Counted from the stretch's first letter, positions 26,782 to 44,269 are shown. The stretch is 64,000 nt of DNA from Bradyrhizobium sp. ORS 278 (GCF_000026145.1 NC_009445.1:3224001-3288000); one strand, 5' to 3'. Notes: a model not told the origin generated them from the letters alone. Numbers and translations are program-made.

Positions 26782-27159
26782 ATGGCTGACCTGCAGAAGA
26801 TCGTCGACGACCTCTCGTCCCTCACCGTTCTCGAGGCCGCTGAGCTCGCAAAGCTCCTGGAAGAGAAGTGGGGCGTGTCCGCCGCGGCCGCCGTGGCCGT
26901 CGCCGCTCCGGGCGGTGGTGGCGCCGCTGCCGCTCCGGCGGAAGAGAAGACCGAGTTCACCGTTGTCCTGGCTTCGGCCGGCGACAAGAAGATCGAGGTC
27001 ATCAAGGAAGTCCGCGCCATCACCGGCCTGGGCCTGAAGGAAGCCAAGGACCTCGTCGAGGGTGCTCCGAAGCCGGTCAAGGAAGGCGTCAACAAGGAAG
27101 AGGCCGAGAAGATCAAGGGTCAGCTCGAGAAGGCTGGCGCCAAGGTCGAGCTCAAGTAA
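26782..27159 (+). CDS. rplL: 50S ribosomal protein L7/L12
   Basis: 125 residues. N-terminal dimerisation helices (1-33), an Ala/Gly/Pro hinge (about 36-52), and the C-terminal factor-binding domain with [22 protein letters not shown] behind AAGGAAG. Multi-copy stalk protein that stimulates EF-Tu and EF-G GTPase activity. Followed by a 545-bp gap before rpoB. Confidence 0.98.
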   Translation: MADLQKIVDDLSSLTVLEAAELAKLLEEKWGVSAAAAVAVAAPGGGGAAAAPAEEKTEFTVVLASAGDKKIEVIKEVRAITGLGLKEAKDLVEGAPKPVKEGVNKEEAEKIKGQLEKAGAKVELK

Positions 27160-27704
27160 TCGGCGATTTCCGGCGGAGCGCACCGTGGCCTCATGGCTCG
27201 GCGGGGCGCTTCCCGGCGATTTCGGTGACCGGGTGGTAAGATCGCCCGGTCATCGTAATGACAAAGACGTTTGCGGGGGTATCCGGATCGGCCGGAATCA
27301 TTGCAAAAGGCGTGCAACGGTTCAGTCCGTTGCGAGCCGAACACGGAAAAGTGTGGAGATTTGGGGACGTCGCTCTCGAATCTCGACTAATGTCAACCCA
27401 TATTGGGTCGGCAGCACGAAAAGCCGGTTTTGGCGATGGAGTGGCGTCTCCGTCGTAAGCCGTTGGGAGATAGGCAATTTCGGGCTTTTGCAGTCCGTGA
27501 CGAACTGGTTCTGACGAGCGGGTGCGCCCTCGCGCCTCGCGCGTCGTTTTGCGTTTTGGTGGTCTGAAGAACAGATCTGGGACGTTTCCGTTCCGCGTTC
27601 CGTTCCTCCGACCTTCGAAATGGATCGAAATTCAACCCGGGACGGCGGTGGCAGCCGCTGTTTCGGAAGGATCGCCCCTTCGGGCGACGACATGAGAGGC
27701 CACG
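27160..27704. promoter_or_regulatory. rplL-rpoB spacer (545 bp, no gene)
   Basis: No credible gene. Hairpins: TGACCGGG/CCCGGTCA at 27226-27233 and 27245-27252, a CAACGG/CCGTTG pair near 27316, ACCCA/TGGGT near 27396, and TCGCCC-CTTC-GGGCGA just upstream of the rpoB start. Lacking T runs, they look more like attenuation or RNase sites than full terminators, which is the usual role of this spacer. Confidence 0.45.
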
Positions 27705-31823
<4,119 letters not shown>

Positions 31824-31837
31824 TTCAAGCGATCAAG

Positions 31838-31860
31838 CCCGGCCGCCTCAAGCGGCCGGG
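31838..31860 (+). other. Hairpin between rpoB and rpoC
   Basis: CCCGGCCGC-CTCAA-GCGGCCGGG, perfect 9-bp stem, no T run. Possibly an RNA processing or stability element in the rpoBC transcript. Confidence 0.6.
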
Positions 31861-31958
31861 TGCAGGCGCCTTCCTCCCGCGGGTCGGGGCAGGGCGCCCT
31901 CTGCTGAGAGATTTTCGAATTTGCGGCTGACCCCCGATCGGTCCGCGAGGAGAATACG

Positions 31959-36158
<4,200 letters not shown>

Positions 36159-36219
36159 ACAGAACGCTGCGGCAGCGCCTGACGGTGTCCGGTGCTGCCG
36201 TCCGTTCATCGACCTTAGA

Positions 36220-36247
36220 AAAGGCCGGCATTCGCCGGCCTTTTTTT
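36220..36247 (+). terminator. Intrinsic terminator of the rpoBC transcript
   Basis: AAAGGCCGGC-ATTC-GCCGGCCTTT followed by a run of T to 36247: a complete rho-independent terminator. Confidence 0.95.
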
Positions 36248-36496
36248 GACAAGATATTCTCCCGTTGCCGCGCTGCTGCCCCGTTGTTCATCTTCCCTTC
36301 AGGCACAAAGGCGCTTCTGGGAGCATCAGATCCGCTGAGCTGATTCCCGTCCACTGCCGTGGCGCTGCGCCGATTTGCTCGGGCGCAAACCCTGTGCGGG
36401 CCGGATAGGCTATGGCCGATCGAGCCCCGAGGGTGGCAGGACCCGTGATACGGACGACCGGCGATATCGCAGACAGCCGGAGATGGCGGAATTTCT

Positions 36497-38557
36497 ATGC
36501 TTGACCTTGCGATTGTTGGTGGCGGCCCGGGCGGCCTGATGAGCGCCTGGTATCTGCGGCGGAAGCTCGGTGATCTCTGCAAGGTGACGATCTTCGAAGC
36601 ATCCGACCGGCTCGGCGGCAAGATCGTCACGCGCAAGTTCGACACGGCGCCCGCGATGTACGAAGCCGGTGTCGCCGAGATCTACGACTACTCGATGACC
36701 GGCCCCGATCCGCTGCGCGAGCTGATCCAGCATTTCGGCCTGCAGACGATTCCGATGGACGCGATGCAGGTGCAGCTCGACGGCGAACTGCTCGACGACG
36801 TGCCGGGCCTGCGCCGCAAATACGGGCCGAAGACGGCGGCGGCCGTCGAGGCGTTCCGCAAGCGTTGCACCGAGGTGATTTCGCCCGTCGAGTATTACGA
36901 GGGCGTTGGCGCGCACGACAACGAGCACCCCTGGGCCTACAAGACCTGCGAGGAGCTACTCGACGAGGAGGTTGAGGACCCCACCGCCAAGCGCTTCTTC
37001 AAGGTGATGGCGCGTTCCGATCTCGCGACCGAGGCCCACAATACCAACGGCCTCAACGCGCTCAAGAACTTCGTGATGGATATCGACGACTACATCGGGC
37101 TTTATTCCATCCAGAACGGCAATGAGCAGCTGATCGAGTGCCTGCGCTCGGAGGTCGACGCCGACATCCAGCTCAACCACCGTGTGCTGCGCATCGGCAA
37201 GACCGAGCAGGGCCGCTACCGCCTCAACATGATGAATGGCAAGGGCCCGGAGACGCGCGAGTTCGATCTCGTGCTGGTGTGCTTGCCGCATTCCTGGCTG
37301 TCGACGGTGGGCTGGGAGGGCGAGAAGCTGCGCCGCTCGATGGTCAAGCACATCGCCTATTTCGATCGTCCGGCGCACTATCTGCGCGTCTCGATCCTGT
37401 TCGATTCCCCGTTCTGGGGCGACAAGATCCCGGGCTCCTGGTTCATGTCGGAGGCCTTCGGCGGCTGCTGCATCTACAACGAGGGCTCGCGCCACGACGT
37501 CGGCAAGCACGGCGTGCTGAACTGGCTGATCGCCGGTTCCGACGCGCTCGCCTTCGCCAATCTCTCCGACCAGGAGCTGATCGACGCCGCGCTCAAGTCC
37601 CTGCCGGCCGCGCTCGGCGATTGCAGGGCGCATTTCATGGAGGGCAAGATCCACCGCTGGCTGTCGTCGGTCAACGCCTTGCCCGGCGGCCTGCCGGTGC
37701 GCGATGTCATGACCAACCATCGCCCCGAGCCGAAGGAGCATCCGGGGATCGTGGTGGTCGGCGACTATCTGTTCGATTCGACGCTCAACGGCCTGCTCGA
37801 TTCCTCGGATGCCGCGACCGACATCATCCTCACCGAGATGATGCGGTTGCGCCGCGTCAAGTCGCAGGCGGAGACGCCGCTGTCGGACAAGATCGATCGC
37901 GACTATTTCGATAATTATCGCGGGCAGGGGCCGTACAGCGAAGCCTGGTCGCAGTTCACCGACCCGGACTATCTGCTCGGTCTGATCAAGATCGTCTGGA
38001 ACAAGAGCAAGGGCAAAGGCTACAAGCTCTTGGTCGCGGGCTCCGCGAGCGGCGAGCTGGTCGGCGCGCTGCGCGAGCGCGGCATCGATGCCTGGGGCAT
38101 CGAGAACAACCGCTACATCCATGGCAAGACGCCGAAGGCGCTGAAGAAGTACAACAAGCTCGGCTCGATCACCGACCTGCCGTTCAAGAAGGGCGAGTTC
38201 GACTTCGTGTTCGAGACCAGCCTGTGCCATCTCGGCGACAAGCAGGTCGCGCGCGCGATTCGCGAGCTCAACCGCGTGGTCAAGACGGGCCTGGTGTTCG
38301 GCTCGATCACCTCCGACATGGCGCCCGCGCTGGTCGACCGCTACGACCTGTTGCGCGGGGTGAAGAAGCTCGGCACCTGGTGGGAGTGGTCAGAGCTGTT
38401 CTTCGGCAACGGCTTCGATCTGGCGATGCACCGCCGCGACTGCACCGACGAGGTCTGGGCAGCGACGCTCGCCGCGAACAAGGGCCCGGGCCAGTGGTAT
38501 GCCGACGCGGACAGCCTGCGCTACTCGTTCTTCGACAAGGTCGAGGACGAGGATTGA
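36497..38557 (+). CDS. FAD amine-oxidase-like / SAM methyltransferase fusion protein
   Basis: 686 residues made of two enzymes. Residues 1-450: flavin amine-oxidase-type fold with GGGPGG at 8-13, FEASDRLGGK near 34-43 and a late GIVVVGDYLFDSTLNG FAD-closing motif. Residues about 490-640: class I methyltransferase, motif I LLVAGSASGELVGAL (about 511-525), acidic loop IENN, motif II DFVFETSLCHL and RELNRVVKTG. No signal peptide or membrane span. The ATG follows GGAGATGGCGG. Fusion implies sequential oxidation and methylation of one substrate, which is unknown. Same strand as, and 87 bp from, an ABC exporter. Confidence 0.8.
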   Translation: MLDLAIVGGGPGGLMSAWYLRRKLGDLCKVTIFEASDRLGGKIVTRKFDTAPAMYEAGVAEIYDYSMTGPDPLRELIQHFGLQTIPMDAMQVQLDGELLDDVPGLRRKYGPKTAAAVEAFRKRCTEVISPVEYYEGVGAHDNEHPWAYKTCEELLDEEVEDPTAKRFFKVMARSDLATEAHNTNGLNALKNFVMDIDDYIGLYSIQNGNEQLIECLRSEVDADIQLNHRVLRIGKTEQGRYRLNMMNGKGPETREFDLVLVCLPHSWLSTVGWEGEKLRRSMVKHIAYFDRPAHYLRVSILFDSPFWGDKIPGSWFMSEAFGGCCIYNEGSRHDVGKHGVLNWLIAGSDALAFANLSDQELIDAALKSLPAALGDCRAHFMEGKIHRWLSSVNALPGGLPVRDVMTNHRPEPKEHPGIVVVGDYLFDSTLNGLLDSSDAATDIILTEMMRLRRVKSQAETPLSDKIDRDYFDNYRGQGPYSEAWSQFTDPDYLLGLIKIVWNKSKGKGYKLLVAGSASGELVGALRERGIDAWGIENNRYIHGKTPKALKKYNKLGSITDLPFKKGEFDFVFETSLCHLGDKQVARAIRELNRVVKTGLVFGSITSDMAPALVDRYDLLRGVKKLGTWWEWSELFFGNGFDLAMHRRDCTDEVWAATLAANKGPGQWYADADSLRYSFFDKVEDED

Positions 38558-38644
38558 GGACGCTGGCCGCGGCGCCGTGCAGATGTTAAAGGCCTGACGC
38601 GCAAGGCTGGCGCTCTCGTCGGCCGCGCTGCTGCGGTTGGTTGC

Positions 38645-41044
38645 ATGTCGCCCAAGAAACCAGAGTCCAAGTCGGGGTCGGGCCCGGCCTCCAAATCGGG
38701 CAAGAAGCGAGGTTCGAAATCCAGTTCGACCTCGGGGTCGCCCGGCGAGAGCGCGGACGATCGGATCGCCGGCGAACGAATCGCAGCGGCCGCGGGCGCC
38801 GCAGCCGAGATCGCGAAGCGCCTGTCCGGAACCGCCCCGTCGCCGCCAGCGCCAGAGGCTCCCCAAGCGCCGCAGGCCTCTCAAGCGCCGCAGGCCTCTC
38901 AAGCGCCGCAGGCCTCTCAAGCGCCGGAGACCCCGCTGGTCGCCGACCCGCCGCTGACATCCGAAGCGCCGCAGGCCTCCGAGCAGCCACAGGCCGCCAA
39001 AGTGCCGGAGGCGGCCAAACCGCAGCAAGCATCGAAGCCGGTGCAGGCCGTCAGGCCGCCGCAGGCAACCAAGCCGCCGCAGGCAAGCAAGCCGCCCCAG
39101 GCAGGCAAGCCCGTGCCGCCGCCCTCCGACGAAGACGACGAGGAGGACGACGAGGACGATCTCGACGACGACGATGATGACGAGGATCTCGTCGTCTATA
39201 GCGCCCGCGAGGCCGCCGGCGCGCTCGCGACGATCTATGGCTTCGTCTCGCCGCTGCTCGGCAAATACAAGAAGATGCTGGCCTTCGTCACGATCGGCGT
39301 GCTGATCGAGACGCTGTTCAACGTCATCATGCCGCTGAGCCTGAAGTTCCTGATCGACGACGCGCTCGGCGAGGAGGATTTCGAGGCGCTGTATCGGATC
39401 CTCGGCGTGCTCGCGGTCGCAGGCATCTTCACCTCGATCGTCGCGGTGCTCTACGAGCGCTGGGACGCGCGGCTGGCGGCCTGCGTCATCTCGGATGTCC
39501 GCACCCGGCTGTTCGACCATGTGCAGAACCTGCCGGCGGCCTATTTCCAGCGCACCAAGCGCGGCGAGATCCTGTCGCGCTTCTCGGTCGACATGTCGGC
39601 CTTCGAGGGCGTGATCAAGTCCTTCGCCAACAGCGCCGCGCTGCCGCTGCTCGAGCTCATCGCCGGCATCATCCTGATGCTGTTCCTCAACTGGCAGCTC
39701 GCCGCGATCGCGCTGCTGGTGTTCCCGATCACCCTGATCGGCCCGCGCATCCTGACGCCCAAGGCCGTGCAGGCCAATTACGAGCAGAAGCTCAACGAGG
39801 CCACGCTGCTCGGCGTGATCCAGGAGAACATCGCAGCCCAAGCGGTGATCAAGGCCTTCAGCTTGCACCGCAAGGTGTTCGGCTGGTTCTCCTTCCGTAA
39901 CGACGAGGCACGGCGCAAGATCGCGGATGCGATGTTCCTCTCGACCATGGTCGAGCGCACTGTGACCATCGCGGTGCTGCTGCTGCATCTGGTCGTGCTC
40001 GCGCTCGGCGCCTATTTGGCGACCAAGGGCCAGATCACGGTCGGCACCTTCGTCACCTTCGAGAGCGCATTCTGGGAGGTGTCCTATAACATCGCCCACG
40101 TCATGCACTTCATCCCGGTGTCGATCTCGTCGGCCGCCGCGATCCGCCACATGCAGGAGCTGCTCGACGAGCCGACGCGCGGCGCCGACCGGCCCGGCGC
40201 GCCGGACCTGCCGCGCATCAGCCACGACATCACCTTCGAGCGCGTCAGCTTCCAATATGAGGGCAGCGAGACGCCGGTACTCGACAATCTCAGCCTCAAG
40301 CTCGATGTCGGCAAGCGCATCGCCATCGTCGGCCCGTCCGGCTCCGGCAAGAGCACGCTGCTCAATCTCATTCTGCGGCTCTACGTGCCGGACGAGGGCC
40401 GCGTTACCATCGACGGCGTCGACATCCGCAAGGTGACGCGCGATTCGCTCCGCGGCAGCATGGCGGTCGTGTTCCAGGAGAACATGCTGTTCAACATGTC
40501 GCTGCGGGAGAACATCCGGCTCGGCAAGGAAGGCGCAACGGACGAGGAAGTGGAGGAGGCGGCCAAGAAGGCCGAGATCCACCGCTACATCATGAGCCTG
40601 CCGCAGAAATACGACACCCTGGTCGGCGAGCGCGGCGACACGCTGTCCGGCGGCCAGCGCCAGCGCATCGCGATCGCCCGCGCCATCATCCGCAATCCTT
40701 CCGTGCTGCTGCTCGACGAGGCGACCTCGGCGCTCGACCAGACCACGGAAGCCGCGATCAACCGTACGCTGCTGAAGGTCGCCAAAGGTCGCACCATGAT
40801 CTGGTCGACCCACCGCCTCACGTCAGTGGTCGAGATGGACGAGATCATCGTCATCTCCGGCGGCCGCGCGATCGAGCGCGGCAGCCACGCCGAGTTGCTC
40901 GCCAAGAACGGCACCTACCGCAAGCTATGGGACGACCAGGGTCACCAGCCGGGCCGGCAGGATCAGGTCGACGACGAAGACGATGATGACGATGACGAAG
41001 ACGACCTCAAGGATGACGAGGACGACGACGAGGAAGAGGAATAG
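38645..41044 (+). CDS. ABC exporter (fused permease-ATPase) with low-complexity tails
   Basis: 799 residues. Residues 1-165 are disordered: Ser/Lys-rich, then Ala/Pro/Gln repeats, then an Asp/Glu block (DEDDEEDDEDD...). Six transmembrane helices follow (about 205-490), then an ATPase domain with Walker A GPSGSGKST (563-571), signature LSGGQ (about 665) and Walker B LLLDEA (about 688). The last ~30 residues are almost all Asp/Glu. MsbA/LipidA-exporter-like half transporter working as a homodimer. Acidic tails are unusual. Substrate unknown; the upstream fusion enzyme may make it (inference). Confidence 0.88.
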   Translation: MSPKKPESKSGSGPASKSGKKRGSKSSSTSGSPGESADDRIAGERIAAAAGAAAEIAKRLSGTAPSPPAPEAPQAPQASQAPQASQAPQASQAPETPLVADPPLTSEAPQASEQPQAAKVPEAAKPQQASKPVQAVRPPQATKPPQASKPPQAGKPVPPPSDEDDEEDDEDDLDDDDDDEDLVVYSAREAAGALATIYGFVSPLLGKYKKMLAFVTIGVLIETLFNVIMPLSLKFLIDDALGEEDFEALYRILGVLAVAGIFTSIVAVLYERWDARLAACVISDVRTRLFDHVQNLPAAYFQRTKRGEILSRFSVDMSAFEGVIKSFANSAALPLLELIAGIILMLFLNWQLAAIALLVFPITLIGPRILTPKAVQANYEQKLNEATLLGVIQENIAAQAVIKAFSLHRKVFGWFSFRNDEARRKIADAMFLSTMVERTVTIAVLLLHLVVLALGAYLATKGQITVGTFVTFESAFWEVSYNIAHVMHFIPVSISSAAAIRHMQELLDEPTRGADRPGAPDLPRISHDITFERVSFQYEGSETPVLDNLSLKLDVGKRIAIVGPSGSGKSTLLNLILRLYVPDEGRVTIDGVDIRKVTRDSLRGSMAVVFQENMLFNMSLRENIRLGKEGATDEEVEEAAKKAEIHRYIMSLPQKYDTLVGERGDTLSGGQRQRIAIARAIIRNPSVLLLDEATSALDQTTEAAINRTLLKVAKGRTMIWSTHRLTSVVEMDEIIVISGGRAIERGSHAELLAKNGTYRKLWDDQGHQPGRQDQVDDEDDDDDDEDDLKDDEDDDEEEE
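38873..38926 (+). repeat. 18-bp in-frame tandem repeat in the ABC exporter gene
   Basis: Three perfect copies of CAGGCCTCTCAAGCGCCG encoding Gln-Ala-Ser-Gln-Ala-Pro, with diverged copies on both sides; slippage-prone and probably variable in number. Confidence 0.9.
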
Positions 41045-41047
41045 TCC

Positions 41048-41131
41048 GTAGCCCGCATGAGCGCAGCGACATGCGGGGCCTCATGGGCTGTGTGTGAGAC
41101 CCCGGATATCGCTGCGCTCATCCGGGCTACG
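41048..41131. repeat. REPIN-like palindromic repeat, family A, copy 8
   Basis: 84 bp, GTAGCCCGCATGAGCG to CTCATCCGGGCTACG. On the minus strand its right half is read as the last codons of the neighbouring FAD monooxygenase. Confidence 0.9.
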
Positions 41132-42292
41132 AGCGGTAGCCGCGACCGGGGCGCCGACCATCCGATGCCGCACGCCGCGGCCGAGCGACACCGCGAAGCG
41201 CGCCCAGCGTTGCGCTAGCCAATACGGGCCTGTGCCGACCGACACCTCGCGGAATTGCCAAGCCTTCTGCAGCGACCAGGCATCGCAGGCGGTCTTGACC
41301 GGGTCATCGTAATAGGTCGCGATCTTGGCTTCGCTCATGCCGTGGGTGGCCAGCCAACGCGGGATGTGGACGTTGCACAGCCGCTCGACGTCGGTGAAGA
41401 CCTTGTCGGAGCCGGTGCCGGTGACCGGGCAGGTGGTGCAGAAGGCATCGCCGACCAGAACCACGCCGGGCATTCTGTAGCCGCTGTTTACAATGAGGTC
41501 GGCCGGCCGGACCTTGACCTCACCGCTGACGGCGGTCTCGCCGGTGATCCGCTTGAGGCCGGGCAGGGCAGCCGCGAGCGTCTCAGCTGGATGGTGCCGG
41601 ACCGCCCGCAGCCAGGGATCGTCGACCTCGCGGTAGGCGAACAGATTCGCCCGCATGCGGGCGCCGATCGGGAACAGGGTGATGTAGGGCACGCGGGCGC
41701 CGGCGCGCTCCTGGAAATAGGTCATGGCAGGGAACGGGAACGCAGCGCTGCCGACCGGCTCCAGGTCGAAACCGACCGAGATTGAATGGGCAGGGCTGGT
41801 GATGGTGCGAGTGATTCCCAGCTGATGCCGCAGGCCGACGTTCAGGCCATTGGAGAGCACGACCAGCCGGGCCGAGATCGTCTCGCCGTTGGAGAGAACG
41901 ACGGACTGTCGGTCCTCGCCGGGGGTGATCGCGGTGGCCTTGGCCGCGATTTTCAGGACTGGAGAGGGGATCTCCTCGCGAACGGCCGCGACCAGCGCAT
42001 CGTAGAGAATGCCGTATTGATGGACCGGCGCCCGATCGAGCACATAGCCGAATCGGGCGATCCAGTTCTCGGCCGCCAAGGTCGCCCGGTGCAGCGCCTT
42101 GTCGGCCACCCCGGTGCAGCGGAAGCGCGCGATCTGCTCCGCGCCCGAGATCTTCTCGATTCGGAAATCCGGCGGATAAACCACGTGCGGATCGACCAGA
42201 ATCGCCGCGATGCCGGCGCGCCCGAGCATGGCCGCCGTGATCGAGCCGGCCAGCCCGCCGCCGATGATCGCGATGTCGGTATAGTGGGGCAT
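41081..42292 (-). CDS. FAD-dependent monooxygenase (PHBH/UbiH-like)
   Basis: 403 residues from the ATG at 42292; the frame goes on to 42421 without a ribosome site. N-terminal FAD fold IAIIGGGLAGSITAAML (about 7-23), and the second FAD motif GDAFCTTCPVTGTGSDK that stands for GDAAH..P..G.G in aromatic hydroxylases. No membrane span. The last ~16 residues ([15 protein letters not shown]) are encoded by a REP element, so the ancestral protein was probably shorter. Substrate unknown; may be related to the fusion enzyme and exporter that converge on it. Confidence 0.8.
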   Translation of the reverse strand: MPHYTDIAIIGGGLAGSITAAMLGRAGIAAILVDPHVVYPPDFRIEKISGAEQIARFRCTGVADKALHRATLAAENWIARFGYVLDRAPVHQYGILYDALVAAVREEIPSPVLKIAAKATAITPGEDRQSVVLSNGETISARLVVLSNGLNVGLRHQLGITRTITSPAHSISVGFDLEPVGSAAFPFPAMTYFQERAGARVPYITLFPIGARMRANLFAYREVDDPWLRAVRHHPAETLAAALPGLKRITGETAVSGEVKVRPADLIVNSGYRMPGVVLVGDAFCTTCPVTGTGSDKVFTDVERLCNVHIPRWLATHGMSEAKIATYYDDPVKTACDAWSLQKAWQFREVSVGTGPYWLAQRWARFAVSLGRGVRHRMVGAPVAATARSPDERSDIRGLTHSP

Positions 42293-42533
42293 GTGACGCC
42301 TCGTCGAAGCGCCATCCTTGGCTCCGAAAGCCGAACAAAGCCTTAGCCGCGATGTTTCAGATTGTTGCGGAGGGTGAACCGAAAATCGGAGGCGCCGTGG
42401 TCCGTAGAGCTTGTGAGCCAATTTGAGTTCAGGGCTGAGTTTGCGACGAGGGGGCTGTCGCCGCGGGATAGCCGTTGTGGGCGGCTCTGTGCGGCGGATT
42501 GTCCCGGAGGATCCCTCGGATGCCGCTCCCGGC

Positions 42534-43920
42534 GACTATGATGCTGCTTTTTGACAGGCGATGAGGTGCAATCCTTGCAGAAGGTTGTTGGTGAACGCGT
42601 ACCAGCTCACGACGGCGCGAACCTTGTCGATGCCGCGTACCGTCACTTGCCGGAGGTCCCAGTTGCGCCAGCGGGCGTGGATGCATTCGCACAGCGAGCG
42701 GAGCTGATACTGAGCCTTGCCGGCTTCGCTCGCCATGCGCGCTCGCCAGGCCGCCACACCAGGGCCATCGGTATCTCGGGGCAGATAAGGATCAACACCG
42801 CTTTTTTGCGAGCGCGGCGGACAGTAGATCTCGATGTTCTGGCCATGCGCCCATTCGATGTCGTCGCCACGGCAGTATCCGCCATCGACGAGGTAGCGCC
42901 TGGGCAGGCGTTGCAGCTTGTCGCGCAGCCGCTCCAGCATCGGTCGCATCAGGCCGCCGTCTGATCCGTTGTTGTCGATGTCGATTGCGACCACGATCAT
43001 CGCAGCTGCAGCGCTGACGACCTGCACGTTGTAGGCGGGACGGAAGCCGGCATCGGCCATCTTCATCCGCCGCGCCTGCGGATCGGTGGTGGAGGCCCGA
43101 GGCTCCTTCGGCTTCTTGCCGTTACCGCCTTTTTCCTCGAGCTTCTGGCGCTTGCGCTTGATCTCCTCCAGCGCCGCCTGCGCCGCTTCGACCTTCTGTT
43201 TATGCTCGCGTGCGGCGCGCTCACGCGCCGCGCGGATGCGCCGGTTGCTGGCTTCTGGATCTGCATCGACTTCCCGCTTGAGCTCTTCCACCACCTCCGT
43301 TGCTTCCGCCAGCTTCTGCTGCAGCCTCGCTTCGCGCCGGAACGAGCTGGCCCCCGCATTGGCGCGGATCCGCACCCCGTCCTGTGCCAGCGTATCGAGA
43401 TCGACCAGCCCGGCCTCGCTCAACGCCGCCAGATGTTCGCTCATCAGGCGGTCGAGCACATCGGCACAGCCGACGCGGAAGTCCGATAGCGTGTGATAGT
43501 TCAGCGATACCCCGCCACACAGCCAGCGATAGGCATCATGGCTCTCGCACAGGCGATCCAGCGCCCGAGCACTGCCGACGCCGTCGCTGGTGGCATAGAG
43601 CCAGAGCGCCAGCAAAAGGCGTGGCGACGGTGCCGGATGACCAGGCCTGTTCTCCCGCGCCTTCACTCGGTCTTCCAACTCGCTCAGGTCGAGCGTCTCG
43701 ACATAGGTCCAGATCATCCGCGCCGGATGATCCTGCCCGATCAGGCTGTCGATATCGACCGCGCGCAGCTCGACCTGGTTGCGCTCCGGAACCCGCAGAC
43801 GAGGCGCACCCTTCGGAAGCTCCCGCGCTTTGGGACCCGACTGCTCCGGCAATCCATCGAAAAGCTCGTCCTTAGCCATCATGACCTCCAGCAAACCGCT
43901 CCGCTCAGAGAATCATAGTC
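42534..43920. mobile_element. IS1182-like insertion sequence, apparently complete
   Basis: 1387 bp bounded by imperfect terminal inverted repeats, GACTATGATGCTG at the left and the inverse of GACTATGATTCTC at the right (11 of 13 match). One full transposase gene fills it. No convincing target-site duplication flanks the ends (CCGGC against AGCGA). Sits between the FAD monooxygenase and the str operon. Confidence 0.75.
42536..43879 (-). CDS. IS1182 family transposase
   Basis: About 447 residues. N-terminal DUF772/InsH-like domain (PERNQVELRAVDIDSLIGQDHPARMIW; YHTLSDFRV) and a DDE catalytic domain interrupted by a Lys/Glu-rich coiled insert (about 190-265). Candidate acidic residues lie in LAQDGVRIRANAG, VDGGYCRGDDIEW and the late SLCECIHARWRNW (Glu). 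Start chosen as the second of two adjacent ATG codons, five bases after GGAGG; a TTG at 43894 is less likely. The stop codon overlaps the left terminal repeat. No frameshift seen, so it may be active. Confidence 0.88.
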   Translation of the reverse strand: MAKDELFDGLPEQSGPKARELPKGAPRLRVPERNQVELRAVDIDSLIGQDHPARMIWTYVETLDLSELEDRVKARENRPGHPAPSPRLLLALWLYATSDGVGSARALDRLCESHDAYRWLCGGVSLNYHTLSDFRVGCADVLDRLMSEHLAALSEAGLVDLDTLAQDGVRIRANAGASSFRREARLQQKLAEATEVVEELKREVDADPEASNRRIRAARERAAREHKQKVEAAQAALEEIKRKRQKLEEKGGNGKKPKEPRASTTDPQARRMKMADAGFRPAYNVQVVSAAAAMIVVAIDIDNNGSDGGLMRPMLERLRDKLQRLPRRYLVDGGYCRGDDIEWAHGQNIEIYCPPRSQKSGVDPYLPRDTDGPGVAAWRARMASEAGKAQYQLRSLCECIHARWRNWDLRQVTVRGIDKVRAVVSWYAFTNNLLQGLHLIACQKAAS

Positions 43921-44242
43921 AGCGAGAATAGGCATCGAAAGATTCACAGCCTCGTAGAGTGGGCAAAGGCGCCGACCCGCTGCATCCTCGGCCCGTGACG
44001 GTGATGGCGCCGTGCCCACCGTCGGGCGGGAAGCTCCGTGGTGAGACGGTGGGCGCGCTGCCGCCTCCGGCGGCCACTTTGTCCACCCTACGACCTCGCA
44101 ATCTCCAACATCGTCAGAGACTTGACCGGCCGACTTGAATGAATAGGTAAGCTCATCCGGTCTTGGAGGCCTCGCGCCGGTCTATCGGAGCCGGCAGCGA
44201 CATAGAAACGGCTGGTTTGCGCGTCCTGCGGCGTCGTTTTGC
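43921..44242. repeat. Spacer with family C palindromic repeat
   Basis: Contains a family C unit at 43954-44092 (GTAGAGTGGGCAAAGG ... GTCCACCCTACG), more diverged than other copies. The rest has no gene or clear signal. Confidence 0.65.
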
Positions 44243-44269
44243 TTGACTTGGGGTTTTACCACTTATAAA
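44243..44269 (+). promoter_or_regulatory. Possible promoter upstream of the str operon
   Basis: TTGACT (44243-44248) and TATAAA (44264-44269) with a 15-bp spacer, shorter than ideal. It would give a ~400-nt leader before rpsL. The stretch from here to 44675 shows no gene. Confidence 0.35.

Noticed and set aside
38873..38926. Short regularly repeated units as a possible CRISPR
   Set aside because: Repeats are contiguous, 18 bp, in frame and coding; no spacers and no cas genes.
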